Position numbers and translations under genes: made by a program
From: Microbacterium sp. MF43
GTDB taxonomy: Bacteria > Actinomycetota > Actinomycetes > Actinomycetales > Microbacteriaceae
Length of the DNA: 64,000 nt
Reading direction: 5' to 3'
NCBI RefSeq assembly: GCF_012847295.1
Contig: NZ_JABBDY010000002.1
Location: 310,001-374,000 of the forward strand
Part shown: in pieces, positions 1 to 9,049 of the stretch
Numbering within the stretch: position 1 is the stretch's first letter
Layout of the letters: every line of letters begins with the position of its first letter
Notes under the pieces: generated by a model
Seen by the model: only the letters and a program-made list of their open reading frames with translations
What the model was told of the DNA's origin: nothing
Databases searched by the model: none

Positions 1-1005
1 GCCCCGATCGAGCGCGCCCGCCGGGCACCCGAGATCATCGCCGGCGTGCGCGCGGACGCGCAGCGCCTCCTCGCCCGCGTGCCCCAGGCGCGCGAGACGG
101 TGCAGCGCCTGGGGGCGCGGTACTCCGCCGACGCTCTCGCGCAGGTCGAGGCGAATCCCGCCGAAGCCGAGCAGCTCATCGGCTTCGCCGAGCACAGCGC
201 CGGTGTCGCCGAGCGGCGGCGCGAGGCCGGGCAGCGTGAGCAGGCGAACCTCGCTCTCGAGGCGGCGACCGAGGCGGCGCGCCGCGCGGCGACGCTCATC
301 GACGCCGTCGAGACCTTCGAGGTCGAGGCACTGCGCGCCGAGTCCACGCTCGCCGCGATCGTCGAGGACTCGCGCGAAGACATCGCCGTCGCCCTGCGCG
401 AACCTCACACCCCCGCCGTCAGCACGGCGATCAGCGACCTTCAGGCCGCGCTCGCATCGCTCCCGGCGGCGGGCGTGAACACCGACCCGTTCACTCTCCT
501 GTCCCGTCTGCGCACCGCCAACGCCGCTCTCGACGAGGCCATCGCCAAGGCCCGCGAGCGCGCGGCCCGGCCGATTCCGCCGCTCGAGCACGTGCGCCAC
601 GCGATCGACGACGGCGACCGCCAGCTCGCCGTGGCGCGCGATGTGATCGCCGGCCACCGCGGCTGGATCGGCGCCGACGCCCGTACCCGTCTGGCCGAGG
701 CGGAGCGCATCCGCATCGACCTCGACCGCTATCTGGGCACCTCGGCGAGCGCCGCGACGAGCATCGACGAGGACCACCGCGAACAGTCCATGGCGATGGC
801 GCGGCGCGTGGCCTTCCTCGCCGGCGAGGCGCTCCAGCTCGCGCAGCGCGACATCGACTCCTCGCGTCCGCAAGGCGGCCCGGGACAGTGGGGCGGTCCC
901 CAGCAGGGCTGGGGAGGCGGCCGCCGTGGCGGCTCCGACCTCATGGGCGGCATCCTGGGCGGCCTTGTCATCGGGAGCATCCTCGACGGCTTCATCGACA
1001 TGTGA
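1..1005 (+). CDS. TPM-type membrane protein, C-terminal part (5' truncated)
   Basis: The frame is open to the left edge, so only the last 334 residues are present. What is visible is a long Ala/Glu/Arg-rich helical stretch with coiled-coil character, a Gly/Gln/Trp-rich linker (about residues 290-315) and a short Gly-rich hydrophobic tail (GGILGGLVIGSILDGF). Actinobacterial TPM-domain proteins have this layout after an N-terminal TPM (YgcG-type) domain and a membrane helix, but that domain would lie outside the window. The identification therefore rests on tail architecture alone. A GTG at 46 is only an internal codon, because coding continues upstream of it. The gene converges on hpf with a strong hairpin between them. 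Confidence 0.6.
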   Translation, partial: APIERARRAPEIIAGVRADAQRLLARVPQARETVQRLGARYSADALAQVEANPAEAEQLIGFAEHSAGVAERRREAGQREQANLALEAATEAARRAATLIDAVETFEVEALRAESTLAAIVEDSREDIAVALREPHTPAVSTAISDLQAALASLPAAGVNTDPFTLLSRLRTANAALDEAIAKARERAARPIPPLEHVRHAIDDGDRQLAVARDVIAGHRGWIGADARTRLAEAERIRIDLDRYLGTSASAATSIDEDHREQSMAMARRVAFLAGEALQLAQRDIDSSRPQGGPGQWGGPQQGWGGGRRGGSDLMGGILGGLVIGSILDGFIDM

Positions 1006-1017
1006 AGCGCGAACGCA

Positions 1018-1050
1018 CGGATGCCCCGGCCGCGCTGGCCGGGGCATCCG
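1018..1050. terminator. bidirectional intrinsic terminator
   Basis: A perfect 14-bp inverted repeat (CGGATGCCCCGGCC at 1018-1031, its complement at 1037-1050) has a 5-base loop and lies between two converging stop codons (1005 on plus, 1064 on minus). There is no clear U-tract, which is common for terminators in high-GC actinobacteria. Confidence 0.75.
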
Positions 1051-1063
1051 TCGTCCTGGTCTG

Positions 1064-1723
1064 CTACGAGGCGACCGCCTCGGGTGCGGCCTGCGTGGTC
1101 AGCGAGATCACGCCGTAGTCCCATCCCTTGCGGCGGTAGACGACGCTCGGGTGGTCGGTGCGGACGTCCACGAACAGGAAGAAGTCGTGTCCGACCAGCT
1201 CCATCCGGTCGACCGCTTCTTCGACCGACATCCACTCCGGCTCGAACTCCTTGGTGCGGATGACGACGGGCGTGTAGTCCTCTTCCTCCTCGTTGCCGGT
1301 GATGATGGGGATCTCGCCGGTCGCGACGGCGCGCAGCACGTCGACGGACGCGGGCTGCACGTCGATCCCCTGGATCGACCCGCTCCCCTTGTCGAGCTTG
1401 GCCCCGCGCGGATGGTTGCGGGAGTCCACGCGCTTGTCCTTGGCGCGGCGGAGCTGCTCGCACAGCTTGTCGACCGCGAGGTCGAGCGCGGTGAACTTGT
1501 CACCGTCAGTGGCCTCGGCCCGAACGATCGGGCCCTTTCCGGTGAGCGTCAGCTCGACGGTGTCGTCTTCCACGCGGCCGTTGTGATAGGCGCGATGTGT
1601 GACTTTGATGTCCACGCGCTGCGCGCGCGGAGCGAGGTGTTCGATGCGGGCGGCCTTGTCTTCGACGACCGAGCGGAAGCGATCTGTGATCCCCACTCCC
1701 ACGCCGACGATGCTGGTTTCCAT
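1064..1723 (-). CDS. hpf: long-form ribosome hibernation promoting factor
   Basis: This 219-residue protein binds 30S subunits and dimerises 70S ribosomes into inactive 100S particles in stationary phase. The N-terminal S30AE/RaiA domain covers about residues 1-105 (METSIVGVGVGITDRF...), a charged linker follows, and the C-terminal dimerisation domain covers about 160-215 (VEEAVDRMELVGHDFFLF, VVYRRKGWDYGVI). The length fits the long form. An upstream ATG at 1810 is possible, but the ATG at 1723 has a near-perfect ribosome binding site (AAGGAGG, 6 bases upstream) and matches the family N-terminus. It is the last gene of the mtrA-mtrB-lpqB-comF-hpf block and ends at a shared terminator. In many relatives secA follows; here it does not. 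Confidence 0.95.
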   Translation of the reverse strand: METSIVGVGVGITDRFRSVVEDKAARIEHLAPRAQRVDIKVTHRAYHNGRVEDDTVELTLTGKGPIVRAEATDGDKFTALDLAVDKLCEQLRRAKDKRVDSRNHPRGAKLDKGSGSIQGIDVQPASVDVLRAVATGEIPIITGNEEEEDYTPVVIRTKEFEPEWMSVEEAVDRMELVGHDFFLFVDVRTDHPSVVYRRKGWDYGVISLTTQAAPEAVAS

Positions 1724-1811
1724 CCCTGACCTCCTTGTTCCGGTCCTCCCGGCCAAGGGCGGACCTTCAGTCGCCTTGTGCCCCCCACGGTAGCCCGGCG
1801 GGGTGCACATG

Positions 1812-2504
1812 TCACCTGTCAGTTTGGAAAGTGTCCGTCCCCCGCCACGACGTGTTCACCCGCAGCGGCGTGGCCGCCACGGTGGCCGCTCCCACGACCT
1901 CCGCACCGGCGTCCCGCAGCGCTCGCACGGCCTCGGCGAGGCTGGCGCCGGTGGTCACGACATCGTCGACGACGATGACGCGGCGGCCAGAGGCATCCGT
2001 CGCCCGAAGACTCCCCGCGACGTTCCGTCCGCGCTCCTCGCGGCCGAGGCCTCGCTGATCCCGCGTGCGCCGCGCCGGGCGCAGCAGTCGCGCAACAGGG
2101 AGGCCCGCGCGCGTCGCGAGGAGGTCCGGCACCCGGTACCCGCGCCGCCGATAGGACGCGCGCGACGTGGGCAGGGGCACCGAGACCGCGTCGGGTGCGT
2201 CGAGGCCTGCGGCCGCGGCGGCGAGCGCGGGAGCCAGAGAACGGGCGAGCGGAGTCCGCCCGTCCTCCTTGAGGGCACGGATGACCCGCGCCGGCACACC
2301 CTCGAACGACATGCCGCTCCACAGCTCGACCGGCGCGCCCGCCGTCTGAAGCACCTGCGCACGAGGGGCGGGTCGAAGGGCGGCGACACACTGCGCGCAC
2401 AGGTCTATGTCGAGGGCGTCGCACCCGGCGCAGGTGATCGGCAGAAGCAGGGTGAGGGCATCGGCGAGCGCCGACCGCACGACGGACGATGCGCGAGGAT
2501 CCAT
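1812..2504 (-). CDS. comF: ComF family phosphoribosyltransferase-like protein
   Basis: The 230-residue protein has an N-terminal zinc-finger-like set of cysteines (C25, C28, C36, C39) and a C-terminal phosphoribosyltransferase fold with the PRPP loop VIVVDDVVTTGAS at about residues 172-185. ComF proteins are linked to DNA uptake in naturally competent bacteria, but in actinobacteria the gene is conserved beside mtrAB-lpqB without proven competence, so the role here is open. It starts with ATG 89 bases after the lpqB stop and lies 88 bases upstream of hpf, in one strand-matched block with both. Confidence 0.88.
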   Translation of the reverse strand: MDPRASSVVRSALADALTLLLPITCAGCDALDIDLCAQCVAALRPAPRAQVLQTAGAPVELWSGMSFEGVPARVIRALKEDGRTPLARSLAPALAAAAAGLDAPDAVSVPLPTSRASYRRRGYRVPDLLATRAGLPVARLLRPARRTRDQRGLGREERGRNVAGSLRATDASGRRVIVVDDVVTTGASLAEAVRALRDAGAEVVGAATVAATPLRVNTSWRGTDTFQTDR

Positions 2505-2593
2505 GGCCGCACTGTGCCAGGCGGAAGCGGTCCGCCCGTCGTCTCAACTGCATCCGGAGGGCTCGCGCACGACCGGCCCGGCTGGGGAGGAAC

Positions 2594-4279
2594 CTACTCC
2601 GGGGAACCCTGCTGGGTCGCGAGCACCAGCACCCCGGTCGCGGTCGGCTGCCAGCTGGTGCCCCGCTTCACCGACAGCGTGCCGTCGTCTGCCCGCAGGC
2701 GTGCGCTCGACAGCGACGTGCCGCCGGCGATCGCGACCATCCCGGCCGGTGCGCTGCTGGTCGACGACGTCCCGCCCACCACCTGTTCGAGGACGGTGGT
2801 GCCTTCGGAGTCGCCCGACAGCACGCCCACGGAGAGGTCGTCGAGCCACGCCGCTCCGCGGCCGGTGCCCGCCACGGGGCTGAGCGCAATCGGGTCGCCC
2901 AGCCGGATCGGCACGAGATCCGCATCGCGGATGACGCCCGCCACCCACAGCGCGGTTCGTCCGCCTGCCGTGACCACGGCAGCGACCCGGGTCCCATCGC
3001 GCGAGACCGTCAGGGAGCTCACGCTCGTCGCGCCCGGAAAGGCGTTGACGACGTCGATCGGCGCAAGGCCGTCCACGAGGTGCACCTTGACCGCCGACGG
3101 CTGGTTCCGGGGCACGGTCCACACCATGCCGAACGGATCGATCGAGGGATCCACCAGGCCCGCCCGGGAGTCGATCACGTCGTAGGTCGCGTCATCCCGG
3201 ATCCGGGCGACTTCGCCCCCGGCCAGTCGAGCGGCCGCCATCGTGCGATCGGCGCCGAGCTGCACAGCCACCGGCGCCAGCTCCTGAACGCCCTCGGAGA
3301 TGCCCTGCACCGGCTCCAGCTCATCGCCCACCAGGAAGCCGAAGCCTTCCTCGGTGAGCACCAGAGGCGCCCCCTGGATGCGCGTGGAGCGCACAGCCAC
3401 CGTGTCGACATCGATGGGCGCCGACTGGACGGTGAGTTCGACGTCCGAGACGCCCGCGGTCGCGAGACTGCTCCGCAGCTGCGTGTACATGCGGTCGAGG
3501 GTCGCGGCGTCGGCCGACAGCGCGGCCACCGAGAGGTCGATCTCGTAGCTGTTCCCCGCTTGCGGAACCACCGCGAGCACCTCGACTCCTTCGGGGAACG
3601 CGCTGACCACCGACTCGGCCAGCCACTCGCTGCGCGGGTCGTTCACCAGTCTGAACGCGACCTCGCGGACCGCATTGGTCGTCGGGAACCATCGCGTGTC
3701 GGGCACGAGGAACTGCCACGACGGATCGAAGTAGGTCAGGGAGTAGTTGTGGAACACGCGGGGGAACTGCTCCCGATCGAGCACCACGCCGTCGAACGCC
3801 GCGCTGATGCGCCATTCCCCGTCGACCTGCTCGAGCTCGAACGGCAGCGTCTGCGCAGCGAGCGCGCTCCGCTCGTACATGCCCTTCGCGTCGACGGTCG
3901 CCGCCGCGGTGAGCGACAGCGAGACGACGCCTTCACTCGGCTCGGTGTACACGCGATCCTCGAAGACATCGACCGTGACACCCGCGCCGGGATCCCAGAC
4001 ATCGGCGAAGTCGGGCGTGAGGAACTCGCGCGCGCGTTCCCAGCGCGCCCCCAGGCCCGGGCCTGAGCCCGCGCGGATGAATCCCTCGACGATCTGCTCG
4101 GGTGTCGCGCCCGGCTGCGGACTGTCCGGCAGCAGGAACGTCACGTCCTCCGAATCGGGCGTATCGGCCGTGCTCAGGCCGTAGTTGACCTTGCCGCTCG
4201 TCGGCAGACCCGCGCAGGCGGTGAGGGCGATCGCCAGGACGGCGACGATCAGGGACAGGATGCCGCGCCGCGCCGTCAC
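2594..4279 (-). CDS. lpqB: lipoprotein LpqB, MtrAB-associated
   Basis: LpqB is an extracytoplasmic lipoprotein that interacts with the sensor kinase MtrB and tunes MtrA signalling and cell-envelope homeostasis. The 561-residue product begins with a lipoprotein signal (hydrophobic stretch, lipobox LTAC with C22). A GerMN-type domain (about 190-310) follows, then a C-terminal region of repeated beta strands typical of the LpqB propeller. The GTG start overlaps the mtrB stop by four bases (GTGA), so translation is probably coupled. Length and order match mycobacterial and other actinobacterial lpqB. Confidence 0.93.
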   Translation of the reverse strand: MTARRGILSLIVAVLAIALTACAGLPTSGKVNYGLSTADTPDSEDVTFLLPDSPQPGATPEQIVEGFIRAGSGPGLGARWERAREFLTPDFADVWDPGAGVTVDVFEDRVYTEPSEGVVSLSLTAAATVDAKGMYERSALAAQTLPFELEQVDGEWRISAAFDGVVLDREQFPRVFHNYSLTYFDPSWQFLVPDTRWFPTTNAVREVAFRLVNDPRSEWLAESVVSAFPEGVEVLAVVPQAGNSYEIDLSVAALSADAATLDRMYTQLRSSLATAGVSDVELTVQSAPIDVDTVAVRSTRIQGAPLVLTEEGFGFLVGDELEPVQGISEGVQELAPVAVQLGADRTMAAARLAGGEVARIRDDATYDVIDSRAGLVDPSIDPFGMVWTVPRNQPSAVKVHLVDGLAPIDVVNAFPGATSVSSLTVSRDGTRVAAVVTAGGRTALWVAGVIRDADLVPIRLGDPIALSPVAGTGRGAAWLDDLSVGVLSGDSEGTTVLEQVVGGTSSTSSAPAGMVAIAGGTSLSSARLRADDGTLSVKRGTSWQPTATGVLVLATQQGSPE

Positions 4280-5991
4280 GTCGCACCGCCGTTCGCCGAG
4301 GCATCCGTCGCCACCGCACCGCTCTCGCGCGGAACCGGCAGCGGCTGGGTCAGGCCGAGGGCGTCGACGGGCGCGACCGAGTCGTCGCCCGGATCGAGCG
4401 GGATCGGAGAGGGCCCCGTGAGCCGTTCGCCCTTGCGGGGCAGCGTGAGGACGAAGTTGGTGCCGCGACCGGGCGCCGACCAGACGGCCAGCTCGCCGCC
4501 GTGCAGTCGCGCGTCGCCGAGGGCGATGGACAGTCCCAGGCCCGTGCCGCCGATCGTGCGCGTCCGCGACGGGTCGGCGCGCCAGAACCGGTCGAACACC
4601 CGCTCGACGTCCTCGGGCTTCATGCCGAGGCCGTAGTCGCGTACGCCCAGCGCGACCGACTGCTGGTCGCTGTCGACGGTCACCACGATCGGCCTGCCCT
4701 CGCCGTGCTCGATCGCGTTGCCGAGCAGGTTGCGCACGATGCGGCGCACGCGCCGAGGGTCCATGTCCACCGGCGAGTATCCCCCGGGCGCGACGAGCCG
4801 AACATCGGTGGAGTGCTGCTCGGCGAGCTGCTCCATCGACGCGATGACGTCCTCGGCGAGGTGCGCCAGGCTCGTGGGCTCCAATTCCAGCTGCACCGAC
4901 CCGGCGTCGTACCGGCTGATCTCGAGGAGGTCCGTCAGCAGCGTCTCGAAGCGCTGCACCTGGTTGTTGAGGAGCTCGGCGGCGCGCGCGGTGGCCGGAT
5001 CGAAGTCCTCGCGCTGATCGTTGATCATGTCGGCGGCGAGGCGGATCGTCGTCAACGGCGTCCGGAGCTCATGCGAGACGTCGGAGACGAACCGCTGCTG
5101 GACGAGGGAGAGGTCGGCGAGCTCCTTGATCTGCGACTCGATGCTGTCGGCCATGGCATTGAAGGAGCGGCCGAGCGTCGCCAGCTCATCCTCGCCGCGC
5201 ACCGGGAGCCGGACCCCGAGCTCGCCCGCCGCGAGCTTCGCGCTCGTGTCGGCCGCCTCGCCGATCGGGGTCGTCACCGAACGAAGCACGAACCACGCGA
5301 TGCCGCTGATGAGCAGCACCAGCCCGATTCCCACGATCCACAGCGTCCCCTGAACGAAGCCGAGGGTCTGCGGCGCGTTCGCCAGGTCATAGGCGAGGTA
5401 CAGCTCGTAGGGGCCTACGCCCGGGACCGTCAGCTGCTGACCGACGATGATCCCGGGAACCGTCGCGCCGTCGTCGGTCGGCAGTCCCACCGACTGCCAC
5501 ACCTGCCGGTCGTCGTTCGCCCGCACGCTCTCCCGCAGCCCGTCGCTCAGAAGCTCCTCGAAGCCGAGGTCGGACGTGAAGTCCTGCGGGGCGTTGGTCG
5601 AGGGCGGTCCGATCCGGAAGACCGCGTACGCGTCGCTCGCCGACTGCTGGCTCAGGGTGTTGTCGACCAGAACGCCCACGTTCTGCAGCTGCACCCCGTC
5701 GGACTGCGAGGTGGTGCTGTCGAGCGTCAGCTGGGTGGCCGCCGCGGCGCGCTGCGCGTCGAGGAGGACCTGGTCCTTGCGCGAGACGAACAGATCGTTC
5801 TGGATCGCGAGCGCCATCCACACGCACGCGACGATCACCGCGAGGGCCGTGAGGCCCAGGGTCACCATGATCGTGCGGAAGCGCAGCGAACGCCGCCACA
5901 GCGCGGCGAGGCTGCCCGGCCAGGCGCGCCAGTCACGCCATCCGGCCAGCGGCGTCCGGGTCGCCGTCACCCCCGTGGTCGGGGCTGCCAT
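4276..5991 (-). CDS. mtrB: sensor histidine kinase MtrB
   Basis: MtrB is the membrane sensor kinase that phosphorylates MtrA and controls cell division and wall metabolism. With the ATG at 5991 the protein has 571 residues, close to the usual length. It shows TM1 (about 41-63), an extracytoplasmic sensor region, TM2 (about 217-238), a HAMP linker, a HisKA dimerisation helix with the phosphoacceptor in SHELRTP (H307), and a C-terminal HATPase_c domain (NLLGNAIEHGEG, DYGLGM, GTGLGLSIA). An alternative GTG at 6018 would lie inside the mtrA end. The ATG is preferred because it starts 7 bases after the mtrA stop. It overlaps lpqB downstream. Confidence 0.95.
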   Translation of the reverse strand: MAAPTTGVTATRTPLAGWRDWRAWPGSLAALWRRSLRFRTIMVTLGLTALAVIVACVWMALAIQNDLFVSRKDQVLLDAQRAAAATQLTLDSTTSQSDGVQLQNVGVLVDNTLSQQSASDAYAVFRIGPPSTNAPQDFTSDLGFEELLSDGLRESVRANDDRQVWQSVGLPTDDGATVPGIIVGQQLTVPGVGPYELYLAYDLANAPQTLGFVQGTLWIVGIGLVLLISGIAWFVLRSVTTPIGEAADTSAKLAAGELGVRLPVRGEDELATLGRSFNAMADSIESQIKELADLSLVQQRFVSDVSHELRTPLTTIRLAADMINDQREDFDPATARAAELLNNQVQRFETLLTDLLEISRYDAGSVQLELEPTSLAHLAEDVIASMEQLAEQHSTDVRLVAPGGYSPVDMDPRRVRRIVRNLLGNAIEHGEGRPIVVTVDSDQQSVALGVRDYGLGMKPEDVERVFDRFWRADPSRTRTIGGTGLGLSIALGDARLHGGELAVWSAPGRGTNFVLTLPRKGERLTGPSPIPLDPGDDSVAPVDALGLTQPLPVPRESGAVATDASANGGAT

Positions 5992-5998
5992 CGTGACC

Positions 5999-6679
5999 TC
6001 ACACGACGGCACCGGCACGGTAGCCGACGCCGCGCACGGTGGTCACGATCTTGGGATTGTCGGGGTCGAGCTCGACCTTGGCGCGAAGCCGCTGCACGTG
6101 CACGTTCACCAGGCGGGTGTCGGCCTTGTAGTGGTAACCCCACACCTGCTCGAGCAGCATCTCGCGCGAGAACACCTGCTGCGGCTTGGACGCGAGCGCG
6201 ACGAGCAGCTCGAACTCGAGCGGCGTCAGCGCGATCGGCGCGTCCCCGCGTCGGACCTCGTGGGCTGCGACGTCGACCGTCAGGTCACCGATGCGCAGGT
6301 GGTCGTTGGCGGGCTGGCTGGCGGGGCGCAGCCGGGTCTTGATGCGCGCCACCAGCTCCTTGGGGTTGAACGGCTTGACGATGTAGTCGTCGGCCCCGGA
6401 CTCGAGGCCCTTCACCACGTCGGCGGTGTCGGTGCGGGCGGTCAGCATGATGATCGGGACGCCGGATTCGGCGCGCACCCGCGTGCAGATCTCGATCCCG
6501 TCCATGCCCGGGAGCATGAGGTCGAGGAGGATGAGGTCCGGGCGCTCGGTGCGCCACGCCTCGACCGCCTGCGCGCCGTCGGAGCAGAAGACGGTGTCGA
6601 ATCCCTCAGTGCGCAGCACGATGCCGATCATCTCGGCGAGGGCGGTGTCGTCGTCGACCACCAGGATGCGTGAAGTCAT
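5999..6679 (-). CDS. mtrA: response regulator MtrA
   Basis: MtrA is an OmpR/PhoB-type response regulator, the partner of MtrB and essential in many actinobacteria. The 226-residue product has a receiver domain (acidic DDD at 9-11, phosphoacceptor D53 in LLDLMLPG, a conserved K in VKPF) and a winged-helix DNA-binding domain (LTPLEFELLVALA, DTRLVNVHVQRLRAKVE, VRGVGYR). Open frame continues upstream, but the ATG at 6679 gives the family N-terminus MTSRILVVDDD and has GAAGGA about 9 bases upstream. It is the first gene of the block. A TACTCT hexamer about 70 bases upstream on the minus strand is a possible -10, with no convincing -35. Confidence 0.96.
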   Translation of the reverse strand: MTSRILVVDDDTALAEMIGIVLRTEGFDTVFCSDGAQAVEAWRTERPDLILLDLMLPGMDGIEICTRVRAESGVPIIMLTARTDTADVVKGLESGADDYIVKPFNPKELVARIKTRLRPASQPANDHLRIGDLTVDVAAHEVRRGDAPIALTPLEFELLVALASKPQQVFSREMLLEQVWGYHYKADTRLVNVHVQRLRAKVELDPDNPKIVTTVRGVGYRAGAVV

Positions 6680-6908
6680 CGCGCGGATTCGTCCTTCTCT
6701 GAGTTCGCGCGGGCAGGGCGCGGATGGCGCCTTCCCCTTGCGCTCCCCACAGAGTAGTCGACGACGCCTGAGCGCAGGCCTAACACGGGCCGTGATGCCG
6801 CCGAGCGGGCGATTCACGCCGTCGGCGCGCGCGTCCGATATGACACGATAGGGACCATCCGGGCATCGCCGTCCCCGAGCCCGCACAAGACCCACGAGGG
6901 GAACGCCC

Positions 6909-8357
6909 GTGACCGCGTATCCGGCCTGGACGCCCGCATCCCGCCCCGGGATCATCCCGCTGCACCCGCTGCCCTTCGGCACCATCCTCGGACGCTCGTT
7001 CTCGGCGCTGCGTCAGAACCCGCGCGTGCTCCTGGGGTTCGCGCTGATCGTGCAGACCCTCGCGTATGTGGTCGTGCTCGCCGCCGTCGCCGGGGTCGCG
7101 TTCCTGTCGTTCAGCCGGCTCGACACCCTGCGCCCCGGCACCGACGAGTTCGACGCGGTCTTCGCGGGGTCGACAGCCATCACGCTCGTCGTCGGGCTCG
7201 TGCTGGGCCTGGCCGCCGGTGCGCTGAGCGTCATCGTCCAGGGCATCGTCGTCACCGAGGTCGCGCACGCCGCGGTCGCCGAGAAGCTGACCCTCGGCGG
7301 CCTCTGGCGGCAGGTCAAGCCGGTCGTCTGGCGACTCATCGGCTACGCGCTCCTCGTCATCCTCGCCGTCGTCGCCGCTGTCGCCGTCGTCGCCGTCGCG
7401 ATCTTCTCGGTCGCGGTGGCAGCGGGCCCCGCCGCGATCGCCCTCACGCTGCTCGTGATCCTCGCGGCGATCCCGCTGACCTGGTGGCTGATGGTGAAGC
7501 TCCTGCTCGTGCCGGCCGCCATCATCCTCGAGCACGCCACCATCGGCCGGGCGCTCGCGCGCTCGTGGACGCTCACCCGCCGTCGGTTCTGGCCCACGCT
7601 GGGCGTCATCTTCCTGATCTCGGTGGTCTTCGGGTTCGTCGCCCAGGTCATCAGCGTCCCCTTCAGCTTCCTGTCGGGCGGACTGTCCACGATCATCGCC
7701 CCGACGGGCGCGACGGAGCCGTCGGCGATCATCGCCTTGATCGTCGCGGGCCTCCTCACGCAGGTGGTGACGCTGCTCATCCAGTCCGTCGCGGTCGTCG
7801 TGCAGGCCACCGCGACCGCCATCATCTACATCGACTGCCGCATGCGGCACGAGGGTCTCGACCTCGACCTGCTCGCGTATGTCGAGAGGCGGGATGCCGG
7901 CGCCGCCGATCTGCCCGACCCCTACCGCCAGAACGTCGGAAGGGTCATGGCGCCCCGCTTCGTCGGCGGCTACCCGCCGGCGCAGGGATACGCACCCGGA
8001 TACCCTGCGCCGGGGTACGCCGCACCCGCGTACGCCCCGATGGGAGCACCCGCGTATCCGATGTCGCCGACGTACGCGCAGCCCTCTGCGTACTCGCCGG
8101 CCGCCGTCCAGCCGCCGTACGGCCAGGCGCCCGCATATGCACAGCCCCCTTACGGGGCGCCGGCCGGTCAGCCGTCCTACGCGCAGACGCCCTCCGGTCC
8201 GCCGGCTCCGCAGCCGCCCTCCGCCGCGTCCGGATCGGGCGGGCCCGCGACGCCTCCCCTGTCGCCGGAGGCGGCAGAGGACGCGCCGGCGGCGACATCC
8301 TGGCGCGCACCCGGCGCGCCGGCCGACGGCGTCGACCGAGAGTCGCCGTGGGCCTGA
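6909..8357 (+). CDS. polytopic membrane protein with Pro/Tyr/Ala-rich tail
   Basis: This 482-residue protein opens with about 300 residues of hydrophobic sequence that should form roughly six membrane helices. About 130 residues of low-complexity sequence rich in Pro, Tyr, Ala and Gln follow (repeated AYAQP-like and PYGAP-like units). The membrane part resembles the actinobacterial family often labelled glycerophosphodiester phosphodiesterase membrane domain, which carries no catalytic domain; a biochemical role is not known. The GTG start has GAGGGGA upstream. It is the first gene of an operon with DUF4129, DUF4350, MoxR and DUF58 genes, and its stop lies inside the next start (10-base overlap). 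Confidence 0.85.
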   Translation: MTAYPAWTPASRPGIIPLHPLPFGTILGRSFSALRQNPRVLLGFALIVQTLAYVVVLAAVAGVAFLSFSRLDTLRPGTDEFDAVFAGSTAITLVVGLVLGLAAGALSVIVQGIVVTEVAHAAVAEKLTLGGLWRQVKPVVWRLIGYALLVILAVVAAVAVVAVAIFSVAVAAGPAAIALTLLVILAAIPLTWWLMVKLLLVPAAIILEHATIGRALARSWTLTRRRFWPTLGVIFLISVVFGFVAQVISVPFSFLSGGLSTIIAPTGATEPSAIIALIVAGLLTQVVTLLIQSVAVVVQATATAIIYIDCRMRHEGLDLDLLAYVERRDAGAADLPDPYRQNVGRVMAPRFVGGYPPAQGYAPGYPAPGYAAPAYAPMGAPAYPMSPTYAQPSAYSPAAVQPPYGQAPAYAQPPYGAPAGQPSYAQTPSGPPAPQPPSAASGSGGPATPPLSPEAAEDAPAATSWRAPGAPADGVDRESPWA

Positions 8358-9049
8358 CCGTCCCGGGAGCGCTGACGGCCGCCCGTCTCCTGAGCTCCTG
8401 GCGCGCCGACGGCGTGCCACCGCTCACCCCGGACGGCGACGAGGCCCGCGAGTGGGCGGAAGAGGAGCTCTCCCGGCCGCAGTACGACATGGCCGAGCCG
8501 ACCCCCATCGATCTCATCGCCCGCGCCATCGCGGAGTTCTTCGAGAACCTGTTCTCGGCCGAGCTCTCCGGCTCGTTGGGCCCGCTGGTCGCCGTCGTCG
8601 CGGCCGTCGTGGTCGTGCTCGTGATCCTCGTCGCGTTCGCCGTGTGGGGGATTCCCCGTTCGACCAGGCGCGCGCCCGCCCCGCGCGGGCATCTCTTCGG
8701 AGAGGCCGAGGACCGCTCCGCCGCCGAGCTGCGCTCGGCCGCGGCATCCCATGCCCGCCGCGAGGAATGGGAGGCGGCCATCGTCCTGCACTTCCGCGCG
8801 CTGGCACGCGGGTGCGTCGAGCGCGGCGTGGTCGACACTCCCCCGGGCGCCACGGTGCACGCCTTCGCACGGGCGGCCGGCCGCGTCTTCCCCGGCCTCG
8901 CGGAACGGCTCGAGGCCGCCGCGAGCGCGTTCGACGATGTGCGCTACCTGCGCCGCCCCGGCACGGCCGAGCTGTACCGACTCGTCGCCGACACCGACGC
9001 CGCCGTCGCCGGCGCCCGGCCCGCCGTCACCGCGGAGGCGCTCGCGTGA
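8348..9049 (+). CDS. DUF4129 domain membrane protein
   Basis: The product has 233 residues from the GTG at 8348. It has a short N-terminal region, one strong membrane helix (about residues 75-100, LGPLVAVVAAVVVVLVILV) and a cytosolic C-terminal DUF4129 domain (EWEAAIVLHFRALARGCVERG, DTPPGATVHAFA, FDDVRYLRRP). DUF4129 proteins occur with MoxR ATPases and DUF58 proteins and are thought to act in envelope or complex assembly; no reaction is known. The start is set by the 10-base overlap with the upstream gene, and the stop overlaps the next start (GTGA). Confidence 0.9.
   Translation: MGLTVPGALTAARLLSSWRADGVPPLTPDGDEAREWAEEELSRPQYDMAEPTPIDLIARAIAEFFENLFSAELSGSLGPLVAVVAAVVVVLVILVAFAVWGIPRSTRRAPAPRGHLFGEAEDRSAAELRSAAASHARREEWEAAIVLHFRALARGCVERGVVDTPPGATVHAFARAAGRVFPGLAERLEAAASAFDDVRYLRRPGTAELYRLVADTDAAVAGARPAVTAEALA

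Noticed and set aside
2489-6342. Long plus-strand open frames opposite lpqB and mtrB (525 and 613 codons)
   Set aside because: They are antisense to well-identified genes, have Arg/Gly/His-rich shadow composition and no recognisable domain; high GC content makes such frames common.
6780-8420. A 546-codon minus-strand frame opposite the polytopic membrane protein
   Set aside because: It is an antisense shadow with Asp/Arg/Gly-rich low-complexity composition and no start signal.
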